Shown in pieces: positions 32,371-42,710 of a stretch of DNA of 64,000 bases. Below the pieces are notes generated by a model. That model searched no databases, was not told the origin of the DNA, and was given only the letters and a program-made list of their open reading frames with translations. Position 1 is the stretch's first letter. Each line of letters begins with the position of its first letter. The position numbers were made by a program, and so were the translations under genes. The stretch is from Bolinopsis microptera (Eukaryota > Ctenophora > Tentaculata > Lobata > Bolinopsidae): NCBI RefSeq assembly GCF_026151205.1, contig NC_087082.1, positions 4,781,908-4,845,907 of the forward strand, written 5' to 3'.

Positions 32371-33870
32371 TCACATAGCTAGAGTGTAGAAATAGTCGAA
32401 ACTATTGTTTATTTCATAGGATGAGACTCCTTGAATTACATCTGACATAAATTTAGATTTCATACATTGTGAGAAATTTACACTACATTCTATAGTCCTT
32501 ATGTTCTCTGGAATTGTATTCCAACATTTTGCACCTAAATATGTAAAGGTTTTGTGTGTTCTGGATTTGTGAATATAAAGGTTGCACCTCTCAGCATCAC
32601 GTGATCCTCCGGATACATAAGAAAATTTACCGGTGAATGATGATGGTGCAGCCTCATTAAGAATTTTATACATATACGTTGATAGATGGAGTTGTCGTCT
32701 TAAGTGTAAGGGTAACCACTTCATATTTCGATATACATTTACTGATGGTTCCTGCCAATGAACATCTAGTGCAATTTTTGCTACTTTCTTGTATAATATA
32801 TCAAGAGAATTAAGTCTGGTTTTGGCAGCCCTAGACCATATTATATCCAGGTAGTCAAATTGGGGGAGCATAAGAGCATTTACAAACATTTTTCTATATT
32901 TCAGTGGAAGAAGATTTTTCGACCTATATAATGCCCCTATTCTTTTAGCAATTTTTGATTTCACATAATCAATATGGTCTTGAAAGTTCAATAAATTGTC
33001 TATCATGAGACCTAAATATTTTTGAGATTTAGTTTCTTCTATAAAAAGGCATTCTTTTTCCAAATCCAGAGGGATTGACAACGTGTCCAGATTAGGATAT
33101 CTATCAAATACAATGAATGAAGATTTTGCAGCATTTAGTCTCAGCTTGTTGATTCTAAGCCATTCATACACAATTTTCATATCCTTAATTACATTTTCAT
33201 ATATGCTTCGGGAAATGTTATCAAAATATAGTGCACTGTCATCTGCAAATAAGTAAACAGTAGATTGTGTGCAATTTCTACTGAGATCATTTATGAATAA
33301 ACTAAATAGAATTGGTCCTAATATGCTACCCTGTGGCACACCTGTTTTAACAGGGAGTGATGTGCTTACATTACCACGTATTTTGGTGTGCTGCTTTCTG
33401 TCCCCAAGGTAGCTTTTGAACCACTTTATGACAAAGCCATCAACTCCATAATACTTAAGTTTTTTCAATAAAATATTATGGCTTACTGTGTCAAAGGCCT
33501 TTTTAATATCTAAGAATACAATTGCAGGTTTCTTCTGTGATTCCTTAGACGTAAATATTTTATCAAATAGATTAAGCATTAGAAAAGTGGTGGAATGATC
33601 TTTTCTAAATCCATACTGATTGTTGGTAAGCAGTTTATTTGTTTCAACATACTCTGTGAGCTGTTGGTTAACAAAATATTCTATGCATTTTCCAAGTAGG
33701 GGGAGTATGGATATTGGCCGGTAGTTATTTGGATCATTAGGGTCACCAGTTTTAAGAATTGGAGTGACTGATGCAATTTTACATGCCAACGGCATTGTTC
33801 CACTTTTCATACTAAGGTTTATAATATGAGTTACTGGATCGATGATTTGGGGAATAATATACTTATATAC
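32371..33870 (-). CDS. LINE C ORF2, reverse transcriptase part
   Basis: An open frame of about 500 codons on the minus strand. It carries NYRPISILP, HQYGFRKDHST-type motif 0/1 (here NQYGFRKDHST), motif A FLDIKKAFDTV, motif B GVPQGSILGP, motif C LFADDSALYFD and the thumb KYLGLMIDN. The C-terminal domain reads WLPLHLRRQLHL and FSYVSGGSRDAERC. Its 5' part is separated from the endonuclease by a 430-bp LINE B-family insert at 33871-34300 flanked by CTTATATAC and CTTGTATAC. Closely related in sequence to LINE D ORF2, but with the catalytic FADD intact where D has FADV. Confidence 0.88.
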   Translation of the reverse strand, partial: VYKYIIPQIIDPVTHIINLSMKSGTMPLACKIASVTPILKTGDPNDPNNYRPISILPLLGKCIEYFVNQQLTEYVETNKLLTNNQYGFRKDHSTTFLMLNLFDKIFTSKESQKKPAIVFLDIKKAFDTVSHNILLKKLKYYGVDGFVIKWFKSYLGDRKQHTKIRGNVSTSLPVKTGVPQGSILGPILFSLFINDLSRNCTQSTVYLFADDSALYFDNISRSIYENVIKDMKIVYEWLRINKLRLNAAKSSFIVFDRYPNLDTLSIPLDLEKECLFIEETKSQKYLGLMIDNLLNFQDHIDYVKSKIAKRIGALYRSKNLLPLKYRKMFVNALMLPQFDYLDIIWSRAAKTRLNSLDILYKKVAKIALDVHWQEPSVNVYRNMKWLPLHLRRQLHLSTYMYKILNEAAPSSFTGKFSYVSGGSRDAERCNLYIHKSRTHKTFTYLGAKCWNTIPENIRTIECSVNFSQCMKSKFMSDVIQGVSSYEINNSFDYFYTLAM

Positions 33871-34300
33871 GAAAGCCATGTATTAATTGACTGTTTGCTT
33901 TACTCCTCAGTTAGGGAAAAATTCAACTTTTATCCCCAAAACATCACTGACCTAGCCGGTCTGCTCTCCAACAAAAATCTAGATCCTACCAAATTTACTG
34001 CCACAGCAAGAGCAATCCATTCAATTCTCTCTGTGAACGAACAATATACAGCCTATTATAAGAGCCCAGATTTCCACTCAAATACTGGCAAGTGCATAAT
34101 GCTCTAGGAACTCAAAATAAACTCATGAACCATACAAATTTGATTTACTTGAAGAAAATAGCATTATATTATAACATTTCTATTTTATCCCTACACATTT
34201 GTAAATGATTAGAAGTGTGTAACTTAAATTATTTCAGAATTATAACTATTGTGAACTCAATAAAATAATTATCACTTTTGTATCCTTGTATCCTTGTATC
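33871..34300 (+). mobile_element. 5'-truncated LINE B-family copy inside LINE C ORF2
   Basis: Matches 40975-41402, the C-terminal coding end and 3' UTR of LINE B, including AGAGCAATCCATTCAATTC and the TATCCTTG octamer tail. Its frame is still open for LLYSSVREKFNF … NTGKCIML, showing the true C-terminus of B-family ORF2. The 9-bp flanks CTTATATAC (33862-33870) and CTTGTATAC (34301-34309) differ by one base and are a likely target duplication. Confidence 0.87.
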
Positions 34301-34309
34301 CTTGTATAC

Positions 34310-35804
34310 TTTAATAGGCATGATATCGTTAATAGATTTATCTGATGGTATACTGAGTATATATTCTTTTACTTGTTCAACAGTAACCTCTTCGAATACA
34401 GAGAGTTTACACTCTGGTGGAGGCGGCATATATTCTAGAAAGTCGTCTGAATCCTTTTCCTTAATTGATTCTTGTAATATTGTACCAACTGTGGCAAAAT
34501 GCAGGTTAACTCCGTTAACATTTAAGTTGCTTGGGGAAGAGCTACTTATTTTTCCAGGTAAGTTTGAAGCATGTTTGATAGTTTTCCAAATACCTTTCAA
34601 ATCGTTTTTTGCACTTTTCACAGTAAGGTCCTGAACAATATTTGTACGTCTGTTTTCTTTGGATAATTTTGTCACATAGTTTCTTTGGGGACGATAGTTA
34701 TCCCACGAAGTAGAGCATTTCTTATGTAGTTCACTTTTTCTGCAGTTACATATTCCATTAATACACTTACACTTGAATTTGTTTAATTGTCCTAAACACT
34801 TTTTATACTTTCTGAAAAGCATCTTCTTCTTCCGTATTTCTGCCAGCACTATTTTAGAGGGATTACAAAGAAAGTTACTATTACATTTAATCTGTTTAGG
34901 TGGACAGTAATTATCATACGATTCCTGGATGTGATGATTAAGTCCATCTAGCGCATGGTCTACATTAGTACAACTTAGAATATTACTGTAATTACTGCAG
35001 GATCCCAGAAAATAGCTTAAGGCTTTTAGATTGTTTAAGGAGTGGTCTCTGATAAGGACCTTCTGGAATTTACTAGCTTTATTTACTTTAAAGTCGAGAA
35101 CACATTTGAGAGCTTGGTGATCTCCTATTCTATCATCAAGTACTTTACACTCTATGAAATTAGAGTAACAGTTAGTCATTACAACATCTATTGTGCTCTG
35201 CGTTATTCTACCATCTAAGTTTGCAACTCTAGTAATTCCTGTAACAGTCTGTATCATTCCAAAGAGCTTCATTGTTATATCTAACTTTTTATAATCTAGA
35301 TCAGATAAAGAGTTTTGGTTAACATTAACATCGCCAATCCATATTACTTTCTTACCTTGAAGTTTCATCATACATTCAGTCATATAATCAAGGAAAGTAT
35401 CTAGATGACAAAAGTTTTGTGATCTGTAGAAGCAGCAAATGTAAAGATTGGCGTCCTTGAGTTGTATCCATATAGCTTCGATTTTAGAAATATCAGAGTA
35501 GGTTATATCTAAATTGAGTAATTTGTGGTTAACATTTTGGTTGATCAATATACCACACCCTCCTCTTCCTCTATCGTTAGGTCTATCACACCTTATAAAA
35601 TCAAAGTTTAAGGGGAAGTTAAGTGTACTAGTGTCTATATCAGATTTAAGGTTTGTCTCATTAATTCCAATTATGTCAAGCTTTTCGCGAAATATTAGCT
35701 CCTGTAGTTCGAGAGTTTTTGCCAGATTAGTCAGGCCACCCTGTATATTACATAGACCAAGAGAGAGATTATCGTTTATTGAGGTACGAATAAGGTTAAA
35801 CCAA
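34310..35804 (-). CDS. LINE C ORF2, apurinic-type endonuclease part
   Basis: The minus-strand frame runs open from about 35804. EN motifs: LGLCNIQGGL (Asn), GINETNLKSD (catalytic Glu), RGGCGILI, WIGDVNVNQN (Asp-x-Asn), STIDVVMTN and GDHQALK (the final Asp-His pair). A Cys-rich linker follows (CKCINGICNC), then SDKSINDIMPIKVYK, which continues across the 33871-34300 insert into the RT part. No ATG is needed at the left edge of the protein, since ORF2 of such elements may begin close to the end of ORF1; I chose the first codon after the upstream in-frame TAG. Confidence 0.83.
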
Positions 35805-36088
35805 AGCTAATGGGGAACAAATCCACATGCAGTCTCCTCAAGTAGACTAAGTTTCAAATCGTGTCATACATATGATTTAAATTGGATTTCGGATCAGCAA
35901 TCATACTGCAGTTTAAATCATAAAATTTAACAGCATAAAATAGTAACTCACTTCTGTTTGTGATAAATATAGCTTGAGAGATATAAAAACGTTAAGTTAT
36001 TAGAAATTTGTGCTGATCTAACATTTTAAACCAGATAAAACAGTAATCCTGTTATTATTCATGTTGGATTATAGAATTTTAATGAAGT

Positions 36089-38008
36089 TTAACACAAGTG
36101 AGTTACATATTTGAGATGCTTACCAAGCCTGGCAATTCCTAACTTATTAAGGTGCACATTGTCATGGCCCCTGCCAAAATACTTGTCCTTTCTATTATAA
36201 TTTAAAGTAAAGAGATTATTTTCATGTTCTGTGTTAATGTATATTAGCCCATGCTTATAACACATATTCTCTAAGTATCGATTAAGTCCCTGCACTATAA
36301 TGTTCTTACTAGTGACAGCTCTAGGCAGAATATTTAAGATATATATTTTTGCACTATTAAATTCTGCCCACAATTTTTGAACAAATTCTTCCATGTCATT
36401 GGTGGCACTGTTGAAGTTCATTGTGTTGAGGTCAATTGGATCAACACAGTTAGTACCAGTTAGTAAAACAACCTTTTTAACCTTTTCTTTGTTGAGAACT
36501 TTGAACTGACTGTCGCTAAAGAGTCTTTGGGACATTTGGATTGAGTTGGCCCCTGGGTAGAAAAATACTTTGGCCTTCTGAGATGAAGAGCTCAACAGTT
36601 TTTCATTCAGATGCCTAAACATGCTGCTGCTGATATAAACTGTGCTCACATCGTTGGGTGTCTCCTTTTCGAACAATTGTTGTCTGTTAGCATGCCGCCC
36701 TGATTGATGCAGATGGGGTGGTGGAGATGTATAGGGTGGGGTTAGAGGTCGGTGCTGATAAGCACCATTCGTTTTCCTTGATGGATGAACTATAAACTCG
36801 TCTTCTTGATAAGGTACATAGCCGCTGGAGTTGGAGATGTTTTCATATGGGTCATGGTAATTGTCATTGCACATGTTGGTTGGTGTACTTGTTAATCTTT
36901 GGACAACAGCTACAGGTTTGATCAGTCTGAATGTGATACTGATCCTTTTGTTTGTACAAGATGGTTGAGTACAGATTTCATGTCTGTAATGAAGCTGGGA
37001 TTTTTTAGACATGATACAAACATCCCCATGCTTTAGATCTAGGGCAGACACCACTTTTCCTGTTTGAATTTCTGTGAACTGCATCGTCCTAGAGGCACCC
37101 AGAGAAACTGTAACAATATAAGAGTTTTCATCGATGCATTCTTCATTATCACTATGGATAGGCATGCATTCTGTCCCAGTACTGTAGTAGTTTACGAGAG
37201 CACTGTTGTAAACATAATCCGGGAGTAACACATCAAGATATGAACAGATAGCAGCCAGATAGGACTGATGTGGTATCTCCTTCGCCTCGTGACTTCCCCC
37301 ATTATACACATATGGGAAGTCCCCAAAGTAAGCTGTTTTCCTATTTTGAAACTGGTGGCTAAAATCCAATTCTCTCAGGAAGATGTCTAAGGAGAATTTT
37401 TGAAACGGTGCCTGATCAATGAGTTCAACAGGTGGTATGATAATGTCAGGGCTTTCGTCATTTACACTTAAGGCCACACTAGATATGGGTGTTACATCTA
37501 TTTCAGCATAATACTTGCCACTCCATGGATTGACAGATCCTGTACTCCCATTGATTTGATTTTCTGTGTTGTTGGAAATGATAGAATCTGGTGCTTCAAT
37601 GATGCCATCACTATTGATTAGCATGAAAGATTCAGGCACCTCGCATTCACTGTCATATTCAATCTGATCGTTTTCAAATTCTGTCTGAACTGCAACATCT
37701 GAACACCTATCCAGGACAGCCCGATAATCTATTGACTGATTGGTACTTTGATGTAACAACGTACCATTAATCTCTGCTATAGTCTGAGAAGTTTGAACAA
37801 TGTCTTCTAGGATGATCACTTTCCGCTCGAGAAACTTGACATGAGATTTGAGTGCAGTACAGTTTTTGCATTTTTGATCACATTCCGACAATAGTTTTCC
37901 AAAAAATGTTTCCATTGAATCGTCCATGATATTGAGTTGATGATTTGAATTAAGTTGTTGATTTGAATTGAAGCAAATTGAAGAGTTCACATGTGAGATT
38001 TGTTCCAT
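36089..38008 (-). CDS. LINE C ORF1: AlkB-like dioxygenase fused to SGNH hydrolase
   Basis: An intact 639-codon ORF1. The N-terminus has a CDQKCKNC cysteine cluster and a heptad-like coiled coil (~45-85), as expected for a multimerising, RNA-binding ORF1 protein. Residues ~205-360 read as an AlkB-family 2-oxoglutarate/Fe(II) dioxygenase: YFGDFPYVYNG, the iron motif IHSDNEE (H-x-D, ~284), VTVSLGASRTMQF, HGDVCIMS, a distal His in YRHEI (~342) and RISITFR (~356), the RxxxTxR that binds 2-oxoglutarate. Residues ~450-635 read as an SGNH hydrolase: YISSSMF (Ser), LLTGTNCVD (Asn) and DNVHLN (Asp-x-x-His). AlkB enzymes remove methyl groups from nucleic-acid bases; SGNH 'esterase' ORF1s are known in CR1-type LINEs. 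All key residues of both domains are present. The cellular role is inference. Confidence 0.87.
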   Translation of the reverse strand: MEQISHVNSSICFNSNQQLNSNHQLNIMDDSMETFFGKLLSECDQKCKNCTALKSHVKFLERKVIILEDIVQTSQTIAEINGTLLHQSTNQSIDYRAVLDRCSDVAVQTEFENDQIEYDSECEVPESFMLINSDGIIEAPDSIISNNTENQINGSTGSVNPWSGKYYAEIDVTPISSVALSVNDESPDIIIPPVELIDQAPFQKFSLDIFLRELDFSHQFQNRKTAYFGDFPYVYNGGSHEAKEIPHQSYLAAICSYLDVLLPDYVYNSALVNYYSTGTECMPIHSDNEECIDENSYIVTVSLGASRTMQFTEIQTGKVVSALDLKHGDVCIMSKKSQLHYRHEICTQPSCTNKRISITFRLIKPVAVVQRLTSTPTNMCNDNYHDPYENISNSSGYVPYQEDEFIVHPSRKTNGAYQHRPLTPPYTSPPPHLHQSGRHANRQQLFEKETPNDVSTVYISSSMFRHLNEKLLSSSSQKAKVFFYPGANSIQMSQRLFSDSQFKVLNKEKVKKVVLLTGTNCVDPIDLNTMNFNSATNDMEEFVQKLWAEFNSAKIYILNILPRAVTSKNIIVQGLNRYLENMCYKHGLIYINTEHENNLFTLNYNRKDKYFGRGHDNVHLNKLGIARLGKHLKYVTHLC

Positions 38009-41000
38009 TCCATTAACATTACATTCGTATTACATTCGTAGTACTTTGGTCATACCTCAAATTATTTGTTATATAGTAGTGTTGAAAGTATTAAAACTCT
38101 GCATACTCGTCCTATGTCAAGAAGAATCCAGATTATACTGCTAATACCTTCTCTGTTCTTGACTCTATCTGTATCAGACTACGTCAAAAGGGAGAAGTTA
38201 TTATGTGTGGCGATGCAAATGCAAGAACTGGAAAACTCCCAGACTATATCCTTTCCTGTAATGCACCTGCCATCCATGACATCTATAACGACATTGGACT
38301 CGAGCACGACATAGAAGAACCAAGAAACAATTCTGACCTTACAATATCTGAACCCCACTGCCAACACTTCCTTGACATGGTTATCAATAACCAACTCAAA
38401 ATTCTTAATGGTCGTACCCTTGGGGACACCACTGGAAAAATGACCTGTCACAAATACAATGGAAGCAGTGTGGTTGACTATTTTGTAATCACCTCATGGG
38501 CAAGAGATCATGTAAACTCTCTCCAAGTAAAAGAGTTTACATCATACTCTGATCATTGTCCATTAGTCTTGAAACTCACTACATTTGAACCATTTGTCGC
38601 AAACTTCCAGCTCTCAGACTTTTCTAACTTTCCTTGTGGCTATAAGTGGGACAGCAACACCTCCCATTCACTATTTAAAAAAGCCCTTACCTCGCCCGAA
38701 ATTATCAACAATCTGGAAAGCATTGTGACAAATGAATTTAGCAGTACTCTGGAGGGCAATCACGAACTGAACGATGCAGTCATAAAATGTCTCCACAGTG
38801 CTGCTGATATAGCCTTAAAAGTGAAAAAGCCTCCCAAAAATTCTGCCCGTAAAAAATGGTTCAACCCACAAGTCAACTCCTCGTGGCGGAACCTTAATAG
38901 GCTAGCAAATCGGCTTGGTAGTAAGCACTGTAACAGTATCCTCAGACAAGAATACTTTAAGCAACGCAACAAGCATAGCAATTTTGTAAACAGTAAGAAA
39001 GTAGCTTTCCTTAAGAAGTTAAATGAAGCTATAGAAGAAGGTCACATACTCGACTGGAAAAAATTTAAACGGCTTAAACAAGAACATGACACTAGCCCCT
39101 TACTTGACAAATTTGATTTAGCTAGCTTCCATGACTTCTTTGCATCCCTTTATAAAAAACCAGACCAGGAGCCAGATCTCACTCACCACAATCACAAACA
39201 TTACCCTGAACCACCAGATCTGGATATCCTAAATAAGCTCATGTCAGAATCTGAAGTGACCTCTGCCATCAAAAATCTCAAAAAAGGTAAAAGTTGCTCA
39301 AACGACTTGATATCCAATGAGATGCTTCAGAGCGTAACTCCGCTTTGTCTCAAAGCCATCCTCAAAAACTTCAACCACTCACTGGTCTCCGGTTACTATC
39401 CATGGCACACCAGCATCATTACTCCTATTTACAAGTCTGGCAACCCTTTCAGCCCGGACAACTACAGAGCAATAGCTGTTGGTAGCTGTATGGGTAAACT
39501 GTTTTCTAGCATCTTACTTGAGCGTCTTCTGCACTTCAAAAAGCTCTACTGCCCTGACCCAAAAGAACAACTAGGGTTCTCGAAGGGTGCTCAAACAAAT
39601 GACCACGTTTTTACCCTTAAGACAGTCATTGACAAATATACCAAGGTTAAGAAAGCTCGCCTCTATGCATGCTTTGTTGATTTAAGAAAGGCCTTTGACA
39701 CTGTATGTAAGGACCTCCTTCTGCACAAAATCACATGCCTTGGAATAACTGGAAACTTCTTCAATTGCCTAAGTGATATGTATAGAAACTCAATAGCTCA
39801 TATAAAAATCTCCAAACTCTTGTCCCCTAATATTGACATTGGAAAAGGAACAGAGCAGGGACACCCCCTATCACCGGACCTTTTTAAAATCTATATCAAC
39901 GACTTGTCATCTCTCCTGAAATCTGTTGGTGATTATCCTATTCTAGCTGACGTCCTAATATCACATCTGCTCTGGGCTGACGATCTTGTCCTACTTGCCC
40001 TAAGTCCCAAGGCTTTGCAAGACAATATAAACATCCTATTCGACTTCTGTAACTCTATGGGCCTTGAAGTAAACATTAAAAAAACCAAGATTCTCATATT
40101 CTGCCCTCCTAAAAGAAAGCAATCCTATGAAACATTCATTTTGGGAGGCCAGCCCATCCAACACACCGAAAAATACTGCTATCTTGGCATTATATTCCAC
40201 AGAAATGGATCTTTTACAGCAGCAAATACTGAACTGAGGGCCAAGGCTCTCCGTGCTCTCTATGGCCTCAAAGGCAATATCGTCAAAGATGCCCTCTCTC
40301 ACCGTTCTCTAAACATTCTATTTGACTCTCTAATAAAACCGATACTGCTCTATGGCTGCCAAATCTTATGTCCTCACTCCAAAACCATGAGATACCTCTC
40401 CAAAACAGATAGCAAAGCCAACCCCCAGCATACTCTCAGGTACATCTCACAAGACCACTATGAAAGATTCCAGCTTAAGTTTATCAAGTGGTCCTTGTCT
40501 GTCCATTCAAAAGCATCAAATATAGGCTGCTGGGGCGAAAGTGGGCGCCACCCCCTCTTCTTTGAAGCCTGCAAACTTGCAATAGATTTCTATAGTCGCC
40601 TTGAAAGCACTGAAAATGAACTTCTCTCCGCTGCATTCCACGAGCAGATTATGTTGGGCCTTCCTTGGTACACCAACATCTCTAATCTTCTCACCAAATA
40701 TAACTTCCCCCACTCATCCTCTTCAAAATCCAAGCTCTCTACCAAAATCAGTCACAACATGAGGGACGAATTTGTGGATACCTGGAAATCTGCCAAGGCA
40801 TCCTCACCTAAATTATAATTCTACAATCAAATTAAACATGATTTTGAACCAGAAACATACTTAGGAGTGGTTAAAATCCCCGATGCTCGGAAAAGCTTAA
40901 CAAGGTTTCGTATTAGCTGCCACAATCTTTACATTGAGAGGGGCCGTTACGAAACCCCCCTAGTACCAAATTCATGTTCTAACTGACTGTTTACTCTACT

Positions 41001-41394
41001 CCTCAGTTAGAGAAAAATTTAACTTCCATCCTAAAAAATTACTGACCTAGCTAGGTTTGCTATCCGATAAAACTTTAGACCTTACAAAATGTACTGCCAC
41101 AGCAAGAGCAATCCATTCAATTCTCTCTGTGAACGAACAATTTACAACCTACTATAAGAGCCCAGATTTCCATTCAAATACTGGCCAATGCATAATGACA
41201 TAGGACCTCAAAATAAGATCGAAATCTACAAATCCGATCTATTTATAGAAAAATAGTATTATAAGACATTTCTATTTTATCCCTACACATTTGTAAATAA
41301 CTAGAATTGTGTAACCTTAAATTATTTCAGAATTATAACTATTGTGAATTCAATAAAATAATTATCACTTTTGTATCCTTGTATCCTTGTATCC

Positions 41395-41495
41395 TTGTAT
41401 CCTACGTTGTATGACCCGCCGCGCACGAGTGCGCGGCTCCCCCTGTATCGTAGAAACTCTACAGTGAAGCGACAGTGGGGGTCACCTCGTGATAC
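41395..41495 (-). mobile_element. Small palindromic element, copy a
   Basis: On the minus strand it matches copies b and c: TTGTATCACG … GACCCCCAC … GATACAGGGGGAGCCGCGC … CATACAACGTA. The terminal hairpin GCCGCGCAC/GTGCGCGGC is perfect. It joins directly onto the LINE B octamer tail, and I see no target duplication. Confidence 0.7.
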
Positions 41496-42149
41496 AAGTT
41501 CACCGGGTGGAAACTGAGGGCCTATATGACCCCATATCTGAAAGCAGGTTGGGGGCACTACGGAAAGCTAAGAAAGCTTCCGTAAACTACTACTACTACT
41601 ACTACTAATATTGACGGATGTTACTCGTCTAAATTTCTTCGAAGTCTAGTAGCGTGCGCCGCTTTCTTCTCGATGGCACGAGCCCGATGGCACGAGCTAC
41701 GAAGTACCGCGCGCCGGGCCAGATCATTAACAATGGTCAACTACTAATACTATATATATAATATGCCGGATGCATATATGATTTTGTATATGCAATATCA
41801 AATATGCATGATCTATATGGCTTGCTTAATTTTGTTCATGTTGTTTAGTACTATATTATCTTTTGGTGAAGGAACGAAACGTATGCGTACGGAAAGAATG
41901 ATATTTCAAAAAGGCGCAGTTATATCTAGCTAGGAGGTGCACAATAAAAATTAACTTGCTTGGATTTACTGGGCCGCGCTCAGCCTGTCATTCCGCCTAA
42001 TCTCTATGTTTATGAACATGATAGCCTGATAGCCTGTGCATGATTTTCAAAATTTTTGTACCATTGTTTTCTAAAGACTGTGAGAATTTTCACAGTATCA
42101 AATTTGTTATACCTTTTTGGAATGATCAGTGAGTTTCGCCAAGCGTGCT
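41496..42149. other. Non-coding stretch between small palindromic elements
   Basis: Contains a (CTA)n tract at 41586-41610 and a GC-rich patch with GATGGCACGAG repeated twice (41672-41700). No gene seen. Confidence 0.4.
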
Positions 42150-42157
42150 ATATTTGA

Positions 42158-42265
42158 TTGTATCACGTTGCGACCCCCACGGTCGTTTCACTTTATCGTC
42201 CCGACGAGTGACGATACAGGGGGAGCCGCGCACTCGTGAGCGGCGGGTCATACAACGTATGAAAA
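42158..42265 (+). mobile_element. Small palindromic element, copy b, with 8-bp TSD
   Basis: A 108-bp element starting TTGTATCACGTTG and ending ACAACGTATGAAAA, flanked by an exact ATATTTGA duplication (42150-42157 and 42266-42273). It can fold as CCCCC/GGGGG enclosing a TATCGTC/GACGATA hairpin, followed by a GC hairpin. Confidence 0.88.
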
Positions 42266-42422
42266 ATATTTGATGGTGCGCGGCTTTTGGAGCAAAAGTA
42301 GGTGTATTGTAAAAGTCGCGTAATTTGACAAAATTCATTGATTTTTGTTGTATTATTTTGTCATATCTGCAGTTCCTTGAATCGAATGAGATAATTCTGA
42401 AAATTTGTGAGGACCTTCCAAT

Positions 42423-42524
42423 TTGTATCACGTTGCGACCCCCACGGTCGTTTCACTTTATCGTTCTGACGATACAGGGGGAGCCGCGCACTTCGTGCGC
42501 GGCGGATCATACAACGTATGACAA
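42423..42524 (+). mobile_element. Small palindromic element, copy c, with 8-bp TSD
   Basis: A 102-bp copy starting TTGTATCACGTTG and ending CAACGTATGACAA, flanked by an exact CTTCCAAT duplication (42415-42422 and 42525-42532). The GC hairpin here is GCCGCGCAC-TTC-GTGCGCGGC, a perfect 9-bp stem. The ends are an imperfect inverted repeat (TTGTATCACGTTG against TTGTCATACGTTG). Confidence 0.9.
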
Positions 42525-42710
42525 CTTCCAATAAGGCTTGCCTTTCACAACTGTCAAATTTCAAATTTTAGTAATAATTTGTATATATATATGTAATAGA
42601 TGTTTACACAACTATATCATATTATATGATTCATTGATTTGGTACACGTTGCAATCCCTTTCATCATAATATTGCATTTGAATCATATTTTTTTGAATGT
42701 TTCAAATGAA

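Larger units (their letters stand above)
31911..38066 (-). mobile_element. LINE C: nearly complete non-LTR element inserted in LINE B
   Basis: A minus-strand element with ORF1 (38008-36089), ORF2 (35804-32371, split) and a ~460-bp 3' UTR ending in (TTCTAA)n at 31911. It interrupts the endonuclease of LINE B. The flanks TGTTATTATA (31901-31910) and TGTTATATA (38067-38075) look like a slightly altered target duplication. ORF1 and the RT are open, so it is one of the best-preserved LINEs here apart from its own internal insertion. Confidence 0.88.
31592..40986 (+). pseudogene. LINE B ORF2: endonuclease and reverse transcriptase, split by LINE C
   Basis: The endonuclease starts at 31592 with MSWNIQDS and ILCLQETKK (catalytic Asn and Glu), and breaks at 31910. 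It resumes after LINE C near 38067; MCGDANARTG, VVDYFVI and SDHCPLVLKL are the later EN motifs. The RT follows: KGKSCSNDLISNEML, NYRAIAVGS, motif A FVDLRKAFDTV (~39680), motif B GTEQGHPLSPDLF (~39847) and motif C LLWADDLVLL (~39968). A TAA at 40816-40818 interrupts the frame; the same frame then stays open to a TGA at 40984. Beyond it, C-terminal sequence seen intact in the other B copy (LLYSSVREKFNF) is in a shifted frame. The element is dead as it stands. Confidence 0.85.
27306..41402 (+). mobile_element. LINE B: non-LTR retrotransposon, doubly interrupted
   Basis: The pieces belong to one element: ORF1 at 27306-27926 and 30058-31542, ORF2 at 31592-31910 and 38067-40986, and a 3' UTR ending in four TATCCTTG octamers (to 41402). 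The breaks are filled by a LINE C-family tail plus LINE A (27927-30057) and by LINE C (31911-38066). A second copy of its 3' end (33871-34300) confirms the tail. An octamer microsatellite tail and an SGNH-bearing ORF1 are both known from CR1/L2-type LINEs; the exact clade is inference. Confidence 0.85.

Noticed and set aside
41376-41402. TATCCTTG octamers as an independent microsatellite
   Set aside because: The same octamers end the other LINE B-family copy (34277-34309), so they are the element's 3' tail.
42126-42564. Minus-strand frames across the small palindromic elements
   Set aside because: They run through MITE copies b and c and have no protein similarity.
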